From CAZLNV01 sp964561095 (GTDB taxonomy: Bacteria > Bacillota_I > Bacilli_A > RF39 > UBA660), in the NCBI GenBank assembly GCA_964561095.1, contig CAZLNV010000009.1, positions 1 to 29,478 on the forward strand: 29,478 nucleotides of DNA, read 5' to 3'. This document shows positions 6,505-14,436 of the stretch, piece by piece. The first letter of the stretch is position 1. Every line of letters begins with the position of its first letter. The position numbers and the translations under genes were made by a program. The notes beneath the pieces were generated by a model. That model was not told where the DNA came from. It was given only the letters and a program-made list of their open reading frames with translations, and ran no database searches.

Positions 6505-9072
6505 TTATCTTCCCCTTCCTTTTTCCTCTTCCATTTGATTAAATAAATCGTCAAAGAAGTCTTGATATTCTTGAGCTTCCGCAGCTGATAAAGTACCATC
6601 CTCTACAGCTTCTTCAAATGATTGGGCTTCTTCTTTTGCTTCTTCTTCTGTCAATGGAGCTTCAAGCGGTGTCATATCAGGGTTTGTAATTTTATTTGTA
6701 TCTTCATCAACTGGAGTAACCTCTTCAGCATTGGTTTCCACAACAAATTCTCCATCCTCTGTTTGAGTTATTTTTGTACCATTAGAATCTATCCAAGTAT
6801 GAGTAACGGGGTTATAAACAGATTCACCTTGTAAATGTGCTTCTTCTGAATCGGCAGGTGCTGAATTGCCTGTTGTTTGATTTATTCCAGTATCTAAATA
6901 ATACTCGTTTACTACCGGCTCATTTGGTGATGGATTTACTGGTGCTGGTGGAGTAACCTCAGGAACAGGTATTTCGGGCGTAATTGGAGTTTCGGGTTTC
7001 GATGGAGTAGAAGGTTTATTCGGTTTCTCTTCTGGTACTGAATCTCCTATTCCAATTTCTGGTTCTATTGCATCAGTGGGATAAGGTATTGCTTCTGGTA
7101 CATCTGGTTTTTCATATGGTATAGATATCTCTATGGATTGTTGAGGCGTAATTGAAACTACTTTATCATTCTTATTGCTTGAACATTTGCCCGTTAGAGC
7201 TAACGCCCCAACTAATACTACTGTACTTGCTATTACAGTTGCCTTTTTCCAATTTTTCTTAAACCAATCTTTAACTTCATCTAATTTTTCCTTAGCAATA
7301 GTTTTAAAACCTTTTACTTTCTGTTTAGGACCATCGGGGATAGGTATCATATCAGACTTCGGATTTACGTAAGGTGCTAAGCCTAATTCCGGTTTTTCCT
7401 CTTTAACCTTAGATTTTTCAGATTCAACGGTTTTTGAATTTTTAGGTTCTATTGGTGTGGTAGAAATCTTTTTAATTTCACTTTCAGGTATTTCTTTTAG
7501 TTTTTCTTCAACGCTCTTTACTACTTCCTCTTTTTCTTCCTCCGATAAATCTTTTAATAATTCCTCATATATTTTCATCTGCTTTGGAGTAAGATCTTTA
7601 ACAAACGGTGGTAAAATAATTTCACCCTTTTTATTTAAAGTTTCACCGCCGGTTAAATTGATTAAGCTGTCTAATCCTTTTTCAAATGACTCTTCATACA
7701 ATTCGCCATTAACTTCTAATGTTTCTAATAGTGCTTTAGATGCCATTAATTCTTTCATAATCTTTGATTTTTCTATTTCACGGCTTAACTGAGCTTCTGC
7801 TAATAAATTATTAATTTCGTTTCTATTAGAATCCATCTTAGAATGAATTTTTTCAATCTGCATATCGTTGAAACTGAATTTATTATTTAATGATTTATTT
7901 CTAATATTTAATATCTCAATTTCACTATTATTATCAAAAATTTCTCTATCAATGTTACTTATTAATGTTTGTTTGGCATCTTGCGACAAATCTTTAGATT
8001 CTTCATATTTTTTTCTAATTACTTTCAATTTATCATTTGATTGCTCAAACTTTTCAATTTTTTTATTATTTTCATTAATAATTCTATCGTTTTTATTATT
8101 GTTTCTTTCTAATTCTTCTAAGTCAGACTCTAGTAGACTGTTTTCATCATAATATTTTTGAATTTCTGCTGAATACCTCTCATTGTTTGCATCCTCTAAT
8201 CTTGCATTCAATATTTCAATTTGAGTAGTTATTTCTTTTTTCTTTTCCTCCAACTGCGTTGGACTTAATTTTGCGTTTACATTTTTAACATTATAAATAT
8301 TTGATGTCAGCATTGATTTAATAGTTTGAAGTTGTTCGTTAACAGCCTCTTCATCAATTTTACCTGACTCAAAATCAGAAATAATTTCATCCAACTTTGA
8401 TTTTGGATTTGCATTAAAATAATTTGACATATTATTAAGAAGTGATAAATTCTTTTCATATTTGTCCATCCTTGATTCTGGAATTACATTTATATTTTTT
8501 AGTTCATCAATTCTTGCTTTTGTTTTGTCAAAATCACTTTGACATTCTACAATACTATTTGTATTTATTTCAAGAGCAGTCATTATTTTAGCTAATTCTT
8601 TCTGTTTTTCAGCCAAAATTGCTTTTTTCTCTTCAATATTCTTTTGAAATTCTTCTTTTTCTTTTATAATTCTTGCTTTATTTTGAATCATTGATGTAAT
8701 ATTCCCAAAGTCATTATACTTATCCGCAACGGAATCTAAGTAAGCAATACGATTGGGTGCCGAATTAATTGATCTTTCCAATTTTGCTATTTCTTTTTCT
8801 ACATCTTCTCTATAAAGATTTATATTAACCTTATAAATATCTAACTGCTGTAAATCGGCTTCTAAGCTTCTTTGAGTTGCTTCTTCCTTTTCAACTGCTA
8901 CTTCATCATAAATATTCTCTTTTTCTTTTTCTTCGTTAAATTTTAAATTATATTCTAAAACATATGAATTTAAGTCTTCTATCACATCAGTGGCGTTAGC
9001 AGTTGCTTTTAATCCTTCTGGCAAACCTTCTTCTAATGCTTTTAATCTTCTAATTATTTCTTCTTTATCCAT
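6505..9072 (-). CDS. Large coiled-coil membrane protein with Pro-rich exterior
   Basis: I do not recognise this 855-residue protein. Residues 1 to about 530 are Glu/Lys/Asn-rich with long heptad-like helices (for example ELEKEIAKLERSI-like and QIEILNARLEDANNE stretches), predicted coiled coil. A basic linker (about 585-608, K-W-FKKNWKK) precedes one transmembrane segment at about 609-628 that ends next to a Cys. The C-terminal 225 residues are Pro/Glu/Thr-rich (PSTPSKPETPITPEIPVPEV) and acidic, as in a cell-wall-spanning exterior tail. There is no signal peptide, so the coiled coil would be cytoplasmic and the Pro-rich tail outside. Its ATG overlaps the stop of the preceding gene by one base (TAATG) and follows GAGGTGAAA. 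It forms an operon with the genes on either side. Confidence 0.85.
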   Translation of the reverse strand: MDKEEIIRRLKALEEGLPEGLKATANATDVIEDLNSYVLEYNLKFNEEKEKENIYDEVAVEKEEATQRSLEADLQQLDIYKVNINLYREDVEKEIAKLERSINSAPNRIAYLDSVADKYNDFGNITSMIQNKARIIKEKEEFQKNIEEKKAILAEKQKELAKIMTALEINTNSIVECQSDFDKTKARIDELKNINVIPESRMDKYEKNLSLLNNMSNYFNANPKSKLDEIISDFESGKIDEEAVNEQLQTIKSMLTSNIYNVKNVNAKLSPTQLEEKKKEITTQIEILNARLEDANNERYSAEIQKYYDENSLLESDLEELERNNNKNDRIINENNKKIEKFEQSNDKLKVIRKKYEESKDLSQDAKQTLISNIDREIFDNNSEIEILNIRNKSLNNKFSFNDMQIEKIHSKMDSNRNEINNLLAEAQLSREIEKSKIMKELMASKALLETLEVNGELYEESFEKGLDSLINLTGGETLNKKGEIILPPFVKDLTPKQMKIYEELLKDLSEEEKEEVVKSVEEKLKEIPESEIKKISTTPIEPKNSKTVESEKSKVKEEKPELGLAPYVNPKSDMIPIPDGPKQKVKGFKTIAKEKLDEVKDWFKKNWKKATVIASTVVLVGALALTGKCSSNKNDKVVSITPQQSIEISIPYEKPDVPEAIPYPTDAIEPEIGIGDSVPEEKPNKPSTPSKPETPITPEIPVPEVTPPAPVNPSPNEPVVNEYYLDTGINQTTGNSAPADSEEAHLQGESVYNPVTHTWIDSNGTKITQTEDGEFVVETNAEEVTPVDEDTNKITNPDMTPLEAPLTEEEAKEEAQSFEEAVEDGTLSAAEAQEYQDFFDDLFNQMEEEKGRGR

Positions 9073-10778
9073 TATTTTTTCACCTCTTTGTTTCTTACAT
9101 ACAATTTAATTTTATATCTTAATTCCCCGCTTGTATTGATATCATCTAGTGAATACACTTTGTATCCTTTCTCTTGCAATAGCAATAATAACGGCTCTAA
9201 ATCCATAAATTCTTCATTAAATGTCAACCATTCATCACTATCTCCGAGAATAGTCCTTAATTTTATTTTATTTTTAGTCTCTACAATTCTTGTACCTGCA
9301 TTTCCTAAACTTGCTGGCTTAGTCGTTGCCCAGCTAGTAAATTCTGTCCATTTACTTGTTCCTGTTTTTGTTGCATCTGACTGTGGCGCAGTTGTGTAAT
9401 AGTTAATGGTTTGAGAACTCACTTTTTTGTACCACTTCCACCCTGTCGTAGTTGTAGAAGTATCTTTAATTAAGCCTGCTATTGGAGCAGAAACATAATA
9501 AGTATTTTCTTTGCTTACATCAGTCGCATTGCTTGGATAATATTTTTTTTCTGTGTATTCGAGTTTGTACCAATTATATCCAACCGCTGTTTTTGCTTCA
9601 CACAAGTCCGAAGTTATATCGCAAAGTGTCTGACTATATTTAGACCAAGAACTATAATTGCCACAAGATGTTTTATCACTTTTAAGGCCACTTCCGTCAG
9701 TGCATCTATAACATACACCATTTTGCCCAACCTCTGTAAGACCTCCATCACATGTATAAATCATTTTTACAGTAATTGTATAACCGGGATTATTCGTCTG
9801 CGTATCACATGACAAAAACGAAACAATTTGATTTACATCATTTGGGCTAGCACAATACCATACTTGGGTAGGAGCCGCCGTTACAGGTTTAGAAGTTTCT
9901 GTCCAAGTTCTAGTCCTATACCACGTTTGATAAATTGCATTGTCTGAATATATGTATACATCATCTGGAGCAGTGGCACTTACTTTTTTAGTGCCCGCTT
10001 CATTTACCCAATAAACTTTATTTTGAGATGCTGCACTAAAATATTTTGATACACTTTTATTTTCATTATCTTTATTATTATATTCATTTGAAGGAGCTAC
10101 AATATAATATTCTTTTACATTACTTGCATCTGCTTTATCCCCTGGGTAATACTTTTTACTTGTTATATTCCAAATATATTGTAAATCTTTATATCTATAA
10201 TATTTTGTAGTTGAAATAGTTTTGAATTTGGAATAAGTTATTTCATCTTCCCACAATTCCTCAGTTTCTCCCAAAAGAGAGCTTGATGTGTTTAAATATT
10301 CTACCTTATATGTAAATTTTATATCAGAACTATCTTCAATAATATCGCTTTCATTTCCTTCGGCCCAATCTTTATATTGATTATCAGTTACTTCACTGTC
10401 ACAATTTAAAAATGCTACAAAATGAAGCTTTCCACTTTCCAATTTGCATACTTTTACATAAGTAGAATTGCTATCGCATCCTGTATACTTTGCTTTATCA
10501 ATTAAATCCTCATTAATTAGTGTGCTTAGTGAAACTGTTTTACAATCTCCTATTGAGCTAGGCAACAAGTATGCATTATATTCATAGTATTCTTTGCCGG
10601 CTTCCAATAACGTAGTATTTAAGTCTTTTTCTTTTTTAAATCCTTCACATCCCTTTAATAAAAAGAATATAATGATAATTCCCAATATTACTAATATTGT
10701 GATACCTAACCTTTTTATCAAAGAAAGTCTTCTTTCTTCTTTATCCTCGTAATATTCCTCATCCACTTTTTTTGCCAT
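9072..10778 (-). CDS. Membrane-anchored Cys-rich extracellular protein with two internal repeats
   Basis: I do not recognise this 568-residue protein. It has a charged cytoplasmic N terminus, one transmembrane helix at about residues 20-42 and a long exterior. Residues 60-126 (EYNAYLLPSSIGDCKTVSL-LI-, then YVKVCKLESGKLHFVAFLNC) resemble the globular head of Gram-positive pilin-like proteins. Two related repeats follow, about 200-298 and 401-488. Each has KKYYP, then D-S-x-x-YY-x-x-AP, W/YW, AP-D, and a Trp/Thr-rich W-T-T-S-x-KP end. Between them is a Cys-rich stretch with at least eight cysteines (309-393). It starts at ATG 10778 after AAGGTG, downstream of the sigE terminator, so it probably has its own promoter, and is the first gene of the three-gene insert between sigE and sigG. 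Confidence 0.85.
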   Translation of the reverse strand: MAKKVDEEYYEDKEERRLSLIKRLGITILVILGIIIIFFLLKGCEGFKKEKDLNTTLLEAGKEYYEYNAYLLPSSIGDCKTVSLSTLINEDLIDKAKYTGCDSNSTYVKVCKLESGKLHFVAFLNCDSEVTDNQYKDWAEGNESDIIEDSSDIKFTYKVEYLNTSSSLLGETEELWEDEITYSKFKTISTTKYYRYKDLQYIWNITSKKYYPGDKADASNVKEYYIVAPSNEYNNKDNENKSVSKYFSAASQNKVYWVNEAGTKKVSATAPDDVYIYSDNAIYQTWYRTRTWTETSKPVTAAPTQVWYCASPNDVNQIVSFLSCDTQTNNPGYTITVKMIYTCDGGLTEVGQNGVCYRCTDGSGLKSDKTSCGNYSSWSKYSQTLCDITSDLCEAKTAVGYNWYKLEYTEKKYYPSNATDVSKENTYYVSAPIAGLIKDTSTTTTGWKWYKKVSSQTINYYTTAPQSDATKTGTSKWTEFTSWATTKPASLGNAGTRIVETKNKIKLRTILGDSDEWLTFNEEFMDLEPLLLLLQEKGYKVYSLDDINTSGELRYKIKLYVRNKEVKK

Positions 10779-10839
10779 AATAACACCTTACTTTCTACTA
10801 TATATTTATATATTAACATATATAAAAATAAAAATCTAG

Positions 10840-10867
10840 AAAAAAAACACATTTTAAATGTGCTTTT
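10840..10867 (-). terminator. Intrinsic terminator after sigE
   Basis: On the minus strand an AAAAGCACAT / ATGTGTTTTT stem with a TTAAA loop runs into a T tract. The hairpin begins at the sigE stop codon, ending the spoIIGA-sigE unit. Confidence 0.75.
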
Positions 10868-11552
10868 ATACTTTTAATAGACTTGTTAATCTTTTTATTA
10901 CTTTTTTCTCTATTCTTGAAATGTAAGATTGACTTATGCCTAACTTTTCGGCTACTTCTCTTTGAGTATATTCTTCTTCATTATTGAGACCATATCTCAT
11001 TATAATAATTTCTTTATCCCTTCCACTTAGTCTATCAATTTCGCTTAATAAAATACTTTTATCAACCAAATCCTCATATTCCTTTTCAACAACATTGGCT
11101 TCCGTTCCAAGAACATCTTCCAAATGTAGTTCATTACCTTCTCCGTCAAAATTTATAGAATCCTCAAAAGATACTTCTATTTTTTTTCTTTTGTTTTTTC
11201 TTAAGAACATTAGTATTTCATTATCAATGCATCTAGAAGAATATGTAGCTAGTTTTATATTTTTATCTAATTTATAAGTATTTACGCCTTTTATTAAACC
11301 AATTGTCCCTATACTTACCAAATCCTCAAGATCATAACCAGTATTATCATATTTTTTTGATAAAAACACTACTAGTCTTAGGTTATGCTCAATTAATTTG
11401 TTCCTAGCATTCATATCCCCAAGTTCTGATAACTTTACTAATCTTTCTTCTTCTTCTTTTACTAAAGGAGGTGGCAATATATCGGCGCTTCCAACATAGT
11501 ATAATTCATTTTTTGTACTAAATATTTTTCTAAATATTTCCTTAATTTTCAT
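10866..11552 (-). CDS. sigE: Sporulation sigma factor SigE (mother cell), pro-form
   Basis: This 228-residue sigma-70 protein has the sigma-E/K hallmark pro-sequence junction YYVGSADILPPPL at residues 18-30. Region 2 reads NLRLVVFLSKKYDNTGYDLEDLVSIGTIGLIKGV-TY and IKLATYSSRCIDNEILMFLR. Region 4 ends with EYTQREVAEKLGISQSYISRIEKK. Sigma E is made as an inactive precursor and activated by SpoIIGA cleavage in the mother cell. The pro-segment before YYVG is only about 17 residues, shorter than the roughly 27 of Bacillus subtilis as I recall it. It overlaps spoIIGA by 4 bp (ATGA), which couples substrate and protease production and favours SigE over SigK. A terminator follows. Confidence 0.95.
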   Translation of the reverse strand: MKIKEIFRKIFSTKNELYYVGSADILPPPLVKEEEERLVKLSELGDMNARNKLIEHNLRLVVFLSKKYDNTGYDLEDLVSIGTIGLIKGVNTYKLDKNIKLATYSSRCIDNEILMFLRKNKRKKIEVSFEDSINFDGEGNELHLEDVLGTEANVVEKEYEDLVDKSILLSEIDRLSGRDKEIIIMRYGLNNEEEYTQREVAEKLGISQSYISRIEKKVIKRLTSLLKV

Positions 11553-12322
11553 ATTCTTTCCTCCAATATTTGTTTATTTATTAAGCAGTCAATTCCTTCT
11601 AATTTTATTTTTTCTTTTGATAAGCCTATTAATACATTATCTATTTTTCCAACCTTATCTATATAAATTTTGCTTGGTTTAAAACATTTCAAAAGGTAAC
11701 TACCATCTACAGTATAAATTGGTACCAGTAAGTATTTTGACTTCAAATCATTAAATATATTTTTATTGACAATTATAATACTTCGTTTTTTGTATGGATC
11801 TTTTAACACATTTCCAGTATCATAATACCCATTTAACTTATATGTTTTCTCATCTACATATATATTTATTTTATAAAACAATGAATATTTATATTTTATT
11901 TTGAGACATGCCCTAATATAAATATATAAAATAATTGGACTAAATATTACCAAAATTAAATAATTATTAAATAATTCATTTTGTATAAAGTTATATTTGA
12001 TTTTTAAATTAATAAAATATATAAATCCTCCAATTATTAAACTATTTATAAAAAAATATAACAAATTATTAAAAAAATATTTTATATCTTTGTATCCAAA
12101 AGCAATTATTATCATTAAGCTAGCTAACATAAGTTTTAATAGAAAAAGAATTGTATTATTTATATCAACAAAAATTATAATTAAACTTGAAGTGCCTACA
12201 AAAGATGATAAAATTAATCTTGATATTTTAATATTCCTTTTTAACATTATTGATACTGATAACATTAATATAAAATCACAAATAAAATTGACTATTATAA
12301 GTATATCTAAATATATTTTCAT
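11549..12322 (-). CDS. spoIIGA: Pro-sigma-E processing protease SpoIIGA
   Basis: This 257-residue protein has five N-terminal transmembrane helices (about residues 1-145) and a C-terminal soluble aspartic-protease-like domain. The catalytic site is in GYYDTGNVLKDP, where DTGN matches the active Asp of SpoIIGA. Further landmarks are the I-I-V-N-K motif after it, VPIYTVDG, and a closing LIGLSKEKI. It sits in the septal membrane and cleaves pro-sigma-E. It starts at an ATG preceded by TAGGTGAAAT and overlaps sigE by 4 bp. A terminator of the upstream gene lies within 25 bp of its start, so its promoter overlaps that terminator region. Confidence 0.95.
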   Translation of the reverse strand: MKIYLDILIIVNFICDFILMLSVSIMLKRNIKISRLILSSFVGTSSLIIIFVDINNTILFLLKLMLASLMIIIAFGYKDIKYFFNNLLYFFINSLIIGGFIYFINLKIKYNFIQNELFNNYLILVIFSPIILYIYIRACLKIKYKYSLFYKINIYVDEKTYKLNGYYDTGNVLKDPYKKRSIIIVNKNIFNDLKSKYLLVPIYTVDGSYLLKCFKPSKIYIDKVGKIDNVLIGLSKEKIKLEGIDCLINKQILEERI

Positions 12323-12337
12323 ATTTCACCTAAATAC

Positions 12338-12369
12338 ATTATAAAAAAAACAACAAACATAATTTGTCG
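12338..12369 (-). promoter_or_regulatory. Candidate spoIIGA promoter with Spo0A-box-like site
   Basis: A TATAAT -10 (minus strand, 12338-12343) lies just before the spoIIGA ribosome site. Where the -35 would be, the plus strand reads TTTGTCG (12363-12369), which matches most of the Spo0A box TTTGTCGAA but lacks the final AA. It overlaps the hairpin of the upstream terminator, so the match may be incidental. Confidence 0.35.
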
Positions 12370-12375
12370 TTTTTT
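12343..12375 (-). terminator. Intrinsic terminator between the orphan gene and spoIIGA
   Basis: On the minus strand AAAAAACGACAAA pairs with TTTGTTGTTTTTT (one G-U wobble) around a TTATG loop, followed by a T tract. It overlaps the stop of the gene ending at 12374. Confidence 0.75.
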
Positions 12376-13192
12376 AGAATAAAGTAATATCTTGTTCAGA
12401 ATTCGTTAAACTTCTTGTTCTTTTTATAGGTTTTTCAGAAATTCCAATTAGTTCTGCTTCTTTCTTTTTGTCTTCTTTTGGTTCTTCTTTAGCCTTTTCT
12501 AAGCTGATTAATATGTTTTTAATAATTGATCCTACTTCTCTCACACTTCTTTGATCTATTGTTCCTTTTGAAGTACACCATGCCTTCATAAAATCTCTTA
12601 TTGAATTTTCTATTTCACTAGTATCATTTGTTCTTTGCATTACATATTTTCCATAAGCAACTTGTATTTTTTCCAAGCATTCATTTATTTTTTCTTTGTA
12701 ATTATTAGTATTAAATTTTTGATGAGTCCAAATCTTTGCTAAAAATGTTGGCTCGAGAATTTTAGCAATCATTAAATTAGTTAATTCTTTATAATCAGTA
12801 TATATTTTATCTTTTTTGTAAAACAGTGGAAGTGTTCTTGCTTGACCTTTATACATATATCCAATATACAATTTACCTTTTCCGGTTTCTACTTCTTTGT
12901 AATATCTAGATTTTATATCATCTTCATTTTCATATTTTGATGTCACAATTCCATCAATTGTTTCTAGATTTGTTGCTACAGTTATTTTTTTATATACTGA
13001 ATATTCTATCACTTTTGACTTATCCTCTGAAAATTTGATTTTAAAATTTCCAAAAACAAATTGATTTTTAGGATTTTTGTTATTCTTCGCATATTCAATT
13101 AAAAATTTCTTATACTCTTCCTCATTTAAAAAAGATTTTTCAACATTTTCACAAAACATCATTATGTAATACCTATTAGCACTTTCTTTCAT
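12374..13192 (-). CDS. Hypothetical soluble protein, 272 aa
   Basis: I do not recognise this protein. It is soluble and charged, with no membrane segment or signal peptide. The N-terminal half (about 1-140) looks like a mixed alpha/beta domain (YYIMMFCENVEKSF, FVFGNFKIKFSEDKS, YIGYMYKGQARTLPLFYKKDK). The middle has helices with IWTHQKF and NSIRDFMKAWC, and the last 45 residues are Lys/Glu-rich and disordered. The start has AGGAGG four bases before ATG. It stands between the glycosidase pair and spoIIGA, monocistronic with its own terminator. A 190-bp AT-rich gap upstream (13205-13395) should hold its promoter; I see no clear -35/-10 pair. Confidence 0.75.
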   Translation of the reverse strand: MKESANRYYIMMFCENVEKSFLNEEEYKKFLIEYAKNNKNPKNQFVFGNFKIKFSEDKSKVIEYSVYKKITVATNLETIDGIVTSKYENEDDIKSRYYKEVETGKGKLYIGYMYKGQARTLPLFYKKDKIYTDYKELTNLMIAKILEPTFLAKIWTHQKFNTNNYKEKINECLEKIQVAYGKYVMQRTNDTSEIENSIRDFMKAWCTSKGTIDQRSVREVGSIIKNILISLEKAKEEPKEDKKKEAELIGISEKPIKRTRSLTNSEQDITLF

Positions 13193-13375
13193 AAAGCCTC
13201 CTATTTTTCAAACCTGATTTCATTTATTCTATTTTATCACATTTTTCTAATTATTGCACTGTATCATTTAAAGCTTTCTCAAATTTCTATAATTATTCCT
13301 AAATCATTTGAAGGTTTATAATATAGTTCAGCAATATTAGTAAAAATGAATTCCTAATATTATAATGCGATTACA

Positions 13376-13399
13376 TAAAAAAAGACTTAAAAAAGTCTA
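13376..13399 (-). terminator. Intrinsic terminator after the glycosidase gene
   Basis: On the minus strand AGACTT / AAGTCT with a TTTT loop is followed by seven Ts. It overlaps the stop of the gene ending at 13397. Confidence 0.8.
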
Positions 13400-14434
13400 T
13401 TTTAATATCCATCCATCTGTGACATATCTAGTGCCTGAATAACTCCATCCGCCGGTTTGATTTATAACTTTGCCATTTAAAACCATTGTACTAGATCCTC
13501 CCCCATCCAAATTGGAAGCATTATATGCTCCATACCTATAAAGTATATCGGCAAGTTGAACCATACTAACTCCTATTCCGCCTTTGCCTCTTCCATCAAA
13601 TACAAGCAAAAGAACAATCCCATCTTTTCGCTGAGCAATAGCTGTTCTAGGAGCATAACCGCGACCACCACTACCCTTCATAGTAGCTTTCTCACCATTC
13701 ATAATTAAGAATGGTCCAAAAGTTACAGCATCTCTCATACCATTCTTTATTGCTGTTTGAGCACTATCATAAGTAAGTACTAAAACATTATCATAATTAA
13801 ATCCAATTAATCCTCTGCCATATCCGGGGTTAGGGGTTACAGAAGTTATAATTCCATTTTGAATTGTTGTACCCATTGATTTAATAGCACCTGTACTCTT
13901 GTTTCTGGTAAGACCACTAGCATTTATACCAGCGATTGCACCAGTAGTTTTAACTAAACCATCTATTGTTTGTCCTCCCTTAGAATTATATTTTGAAACT
14001 GCTAATGATATTCTTGAAGGATCATAAACAACTAATAAGTATCCATGATTTTTATTATAGTCAAATTCTATTAATTTATATAAATCGTTCCCCTCATCCC
14101 TTTTCAATATTTGTTCATCATATTCATCTTTATATGTAGTAATTTCTCCAGTATTTGTGAATTTTATTTCACTTGTGTTAGTATTCTCTTTAAAAGAAAC
14201 TACATAACTACTTTGCATTACTTTATTAACCATTTCATCATTATAAAATATATATGCCAAATATTGATGAGTTTGAGTAGTCATAGCTGAAGTTACTAAA
14301 GCTTCTCTAAAATAATTAATCGGACCATAAGTTAAAAAGAAACCAGTCAGTACAAAAAAATCTAAAATAATAAAGATTGCAAATGATTTATCAAACTTTT
14401 TCTTTTTCTTTTCTTCTATTATTATTTCTTCCAT
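13397..14434 (-). CDS. Phosphodiester glycosidase (NAGPA/DUF2233) family protein
   Basis: This 345-residue protein has one N-terminal transmembrane anchor (about residues 16-38) and an extracellular catalytic domain of the NAGPA family. Recognisable elements are GAIAGINASG, the MGTTIQNGIITS strand, FGPFLIMNGEKA, GYAPRTAIAQRKDGIVLLLVFDGR, the L-ILYRYGAYNASNLDGGGSSTMVLNGKVIN motif and a final YVTDGWILK. The family splits phosphodiester-linked sugars and is often annotated as an exopolysaccharide biosynthesis protein. In Gram-positives the substrate is thought to be teichoic-acid-like or other wall polymers; this gene's own substrate is unknown. It starts 2 bp after the stop of the upstream DUF6273-like gene with GGAG before ATG, so the two are an operon. 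A terminator follows. Confidence 0.88.
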   Translation of the reverse strand: MEEIIIEEKKKKKFDKSFAIFIILDFFVLTGFFLTYGPINYFREALVTSAMTTQTHQYLAYIFYNDEMVNKVMQSSYVVSFKENTNTSEIKFTNTGEITTYKDEYDEQILKRDEGNDLYKLIEFDYNKNHGYLLVVYDPSRISLAVSKYNSKGGQTIDGLVKTTGAIAGINASGLTRNKSTGAIKSMGTTIQNGIITSVTPNPGYGRGLIGFNYDNVLVLTYDSAQTAIKNGMRDAVTFGPFLIMNGEKATMKGSGGRGYAPRTAIAQRKDGIVLLLVFDGRGKGGIGVSMVQLADILYRYGAYNASNLDGGGSSTMVLNGKVINQTGGWSYSGTRYVTDGWILK

Positions 14435-14436
14435 AT

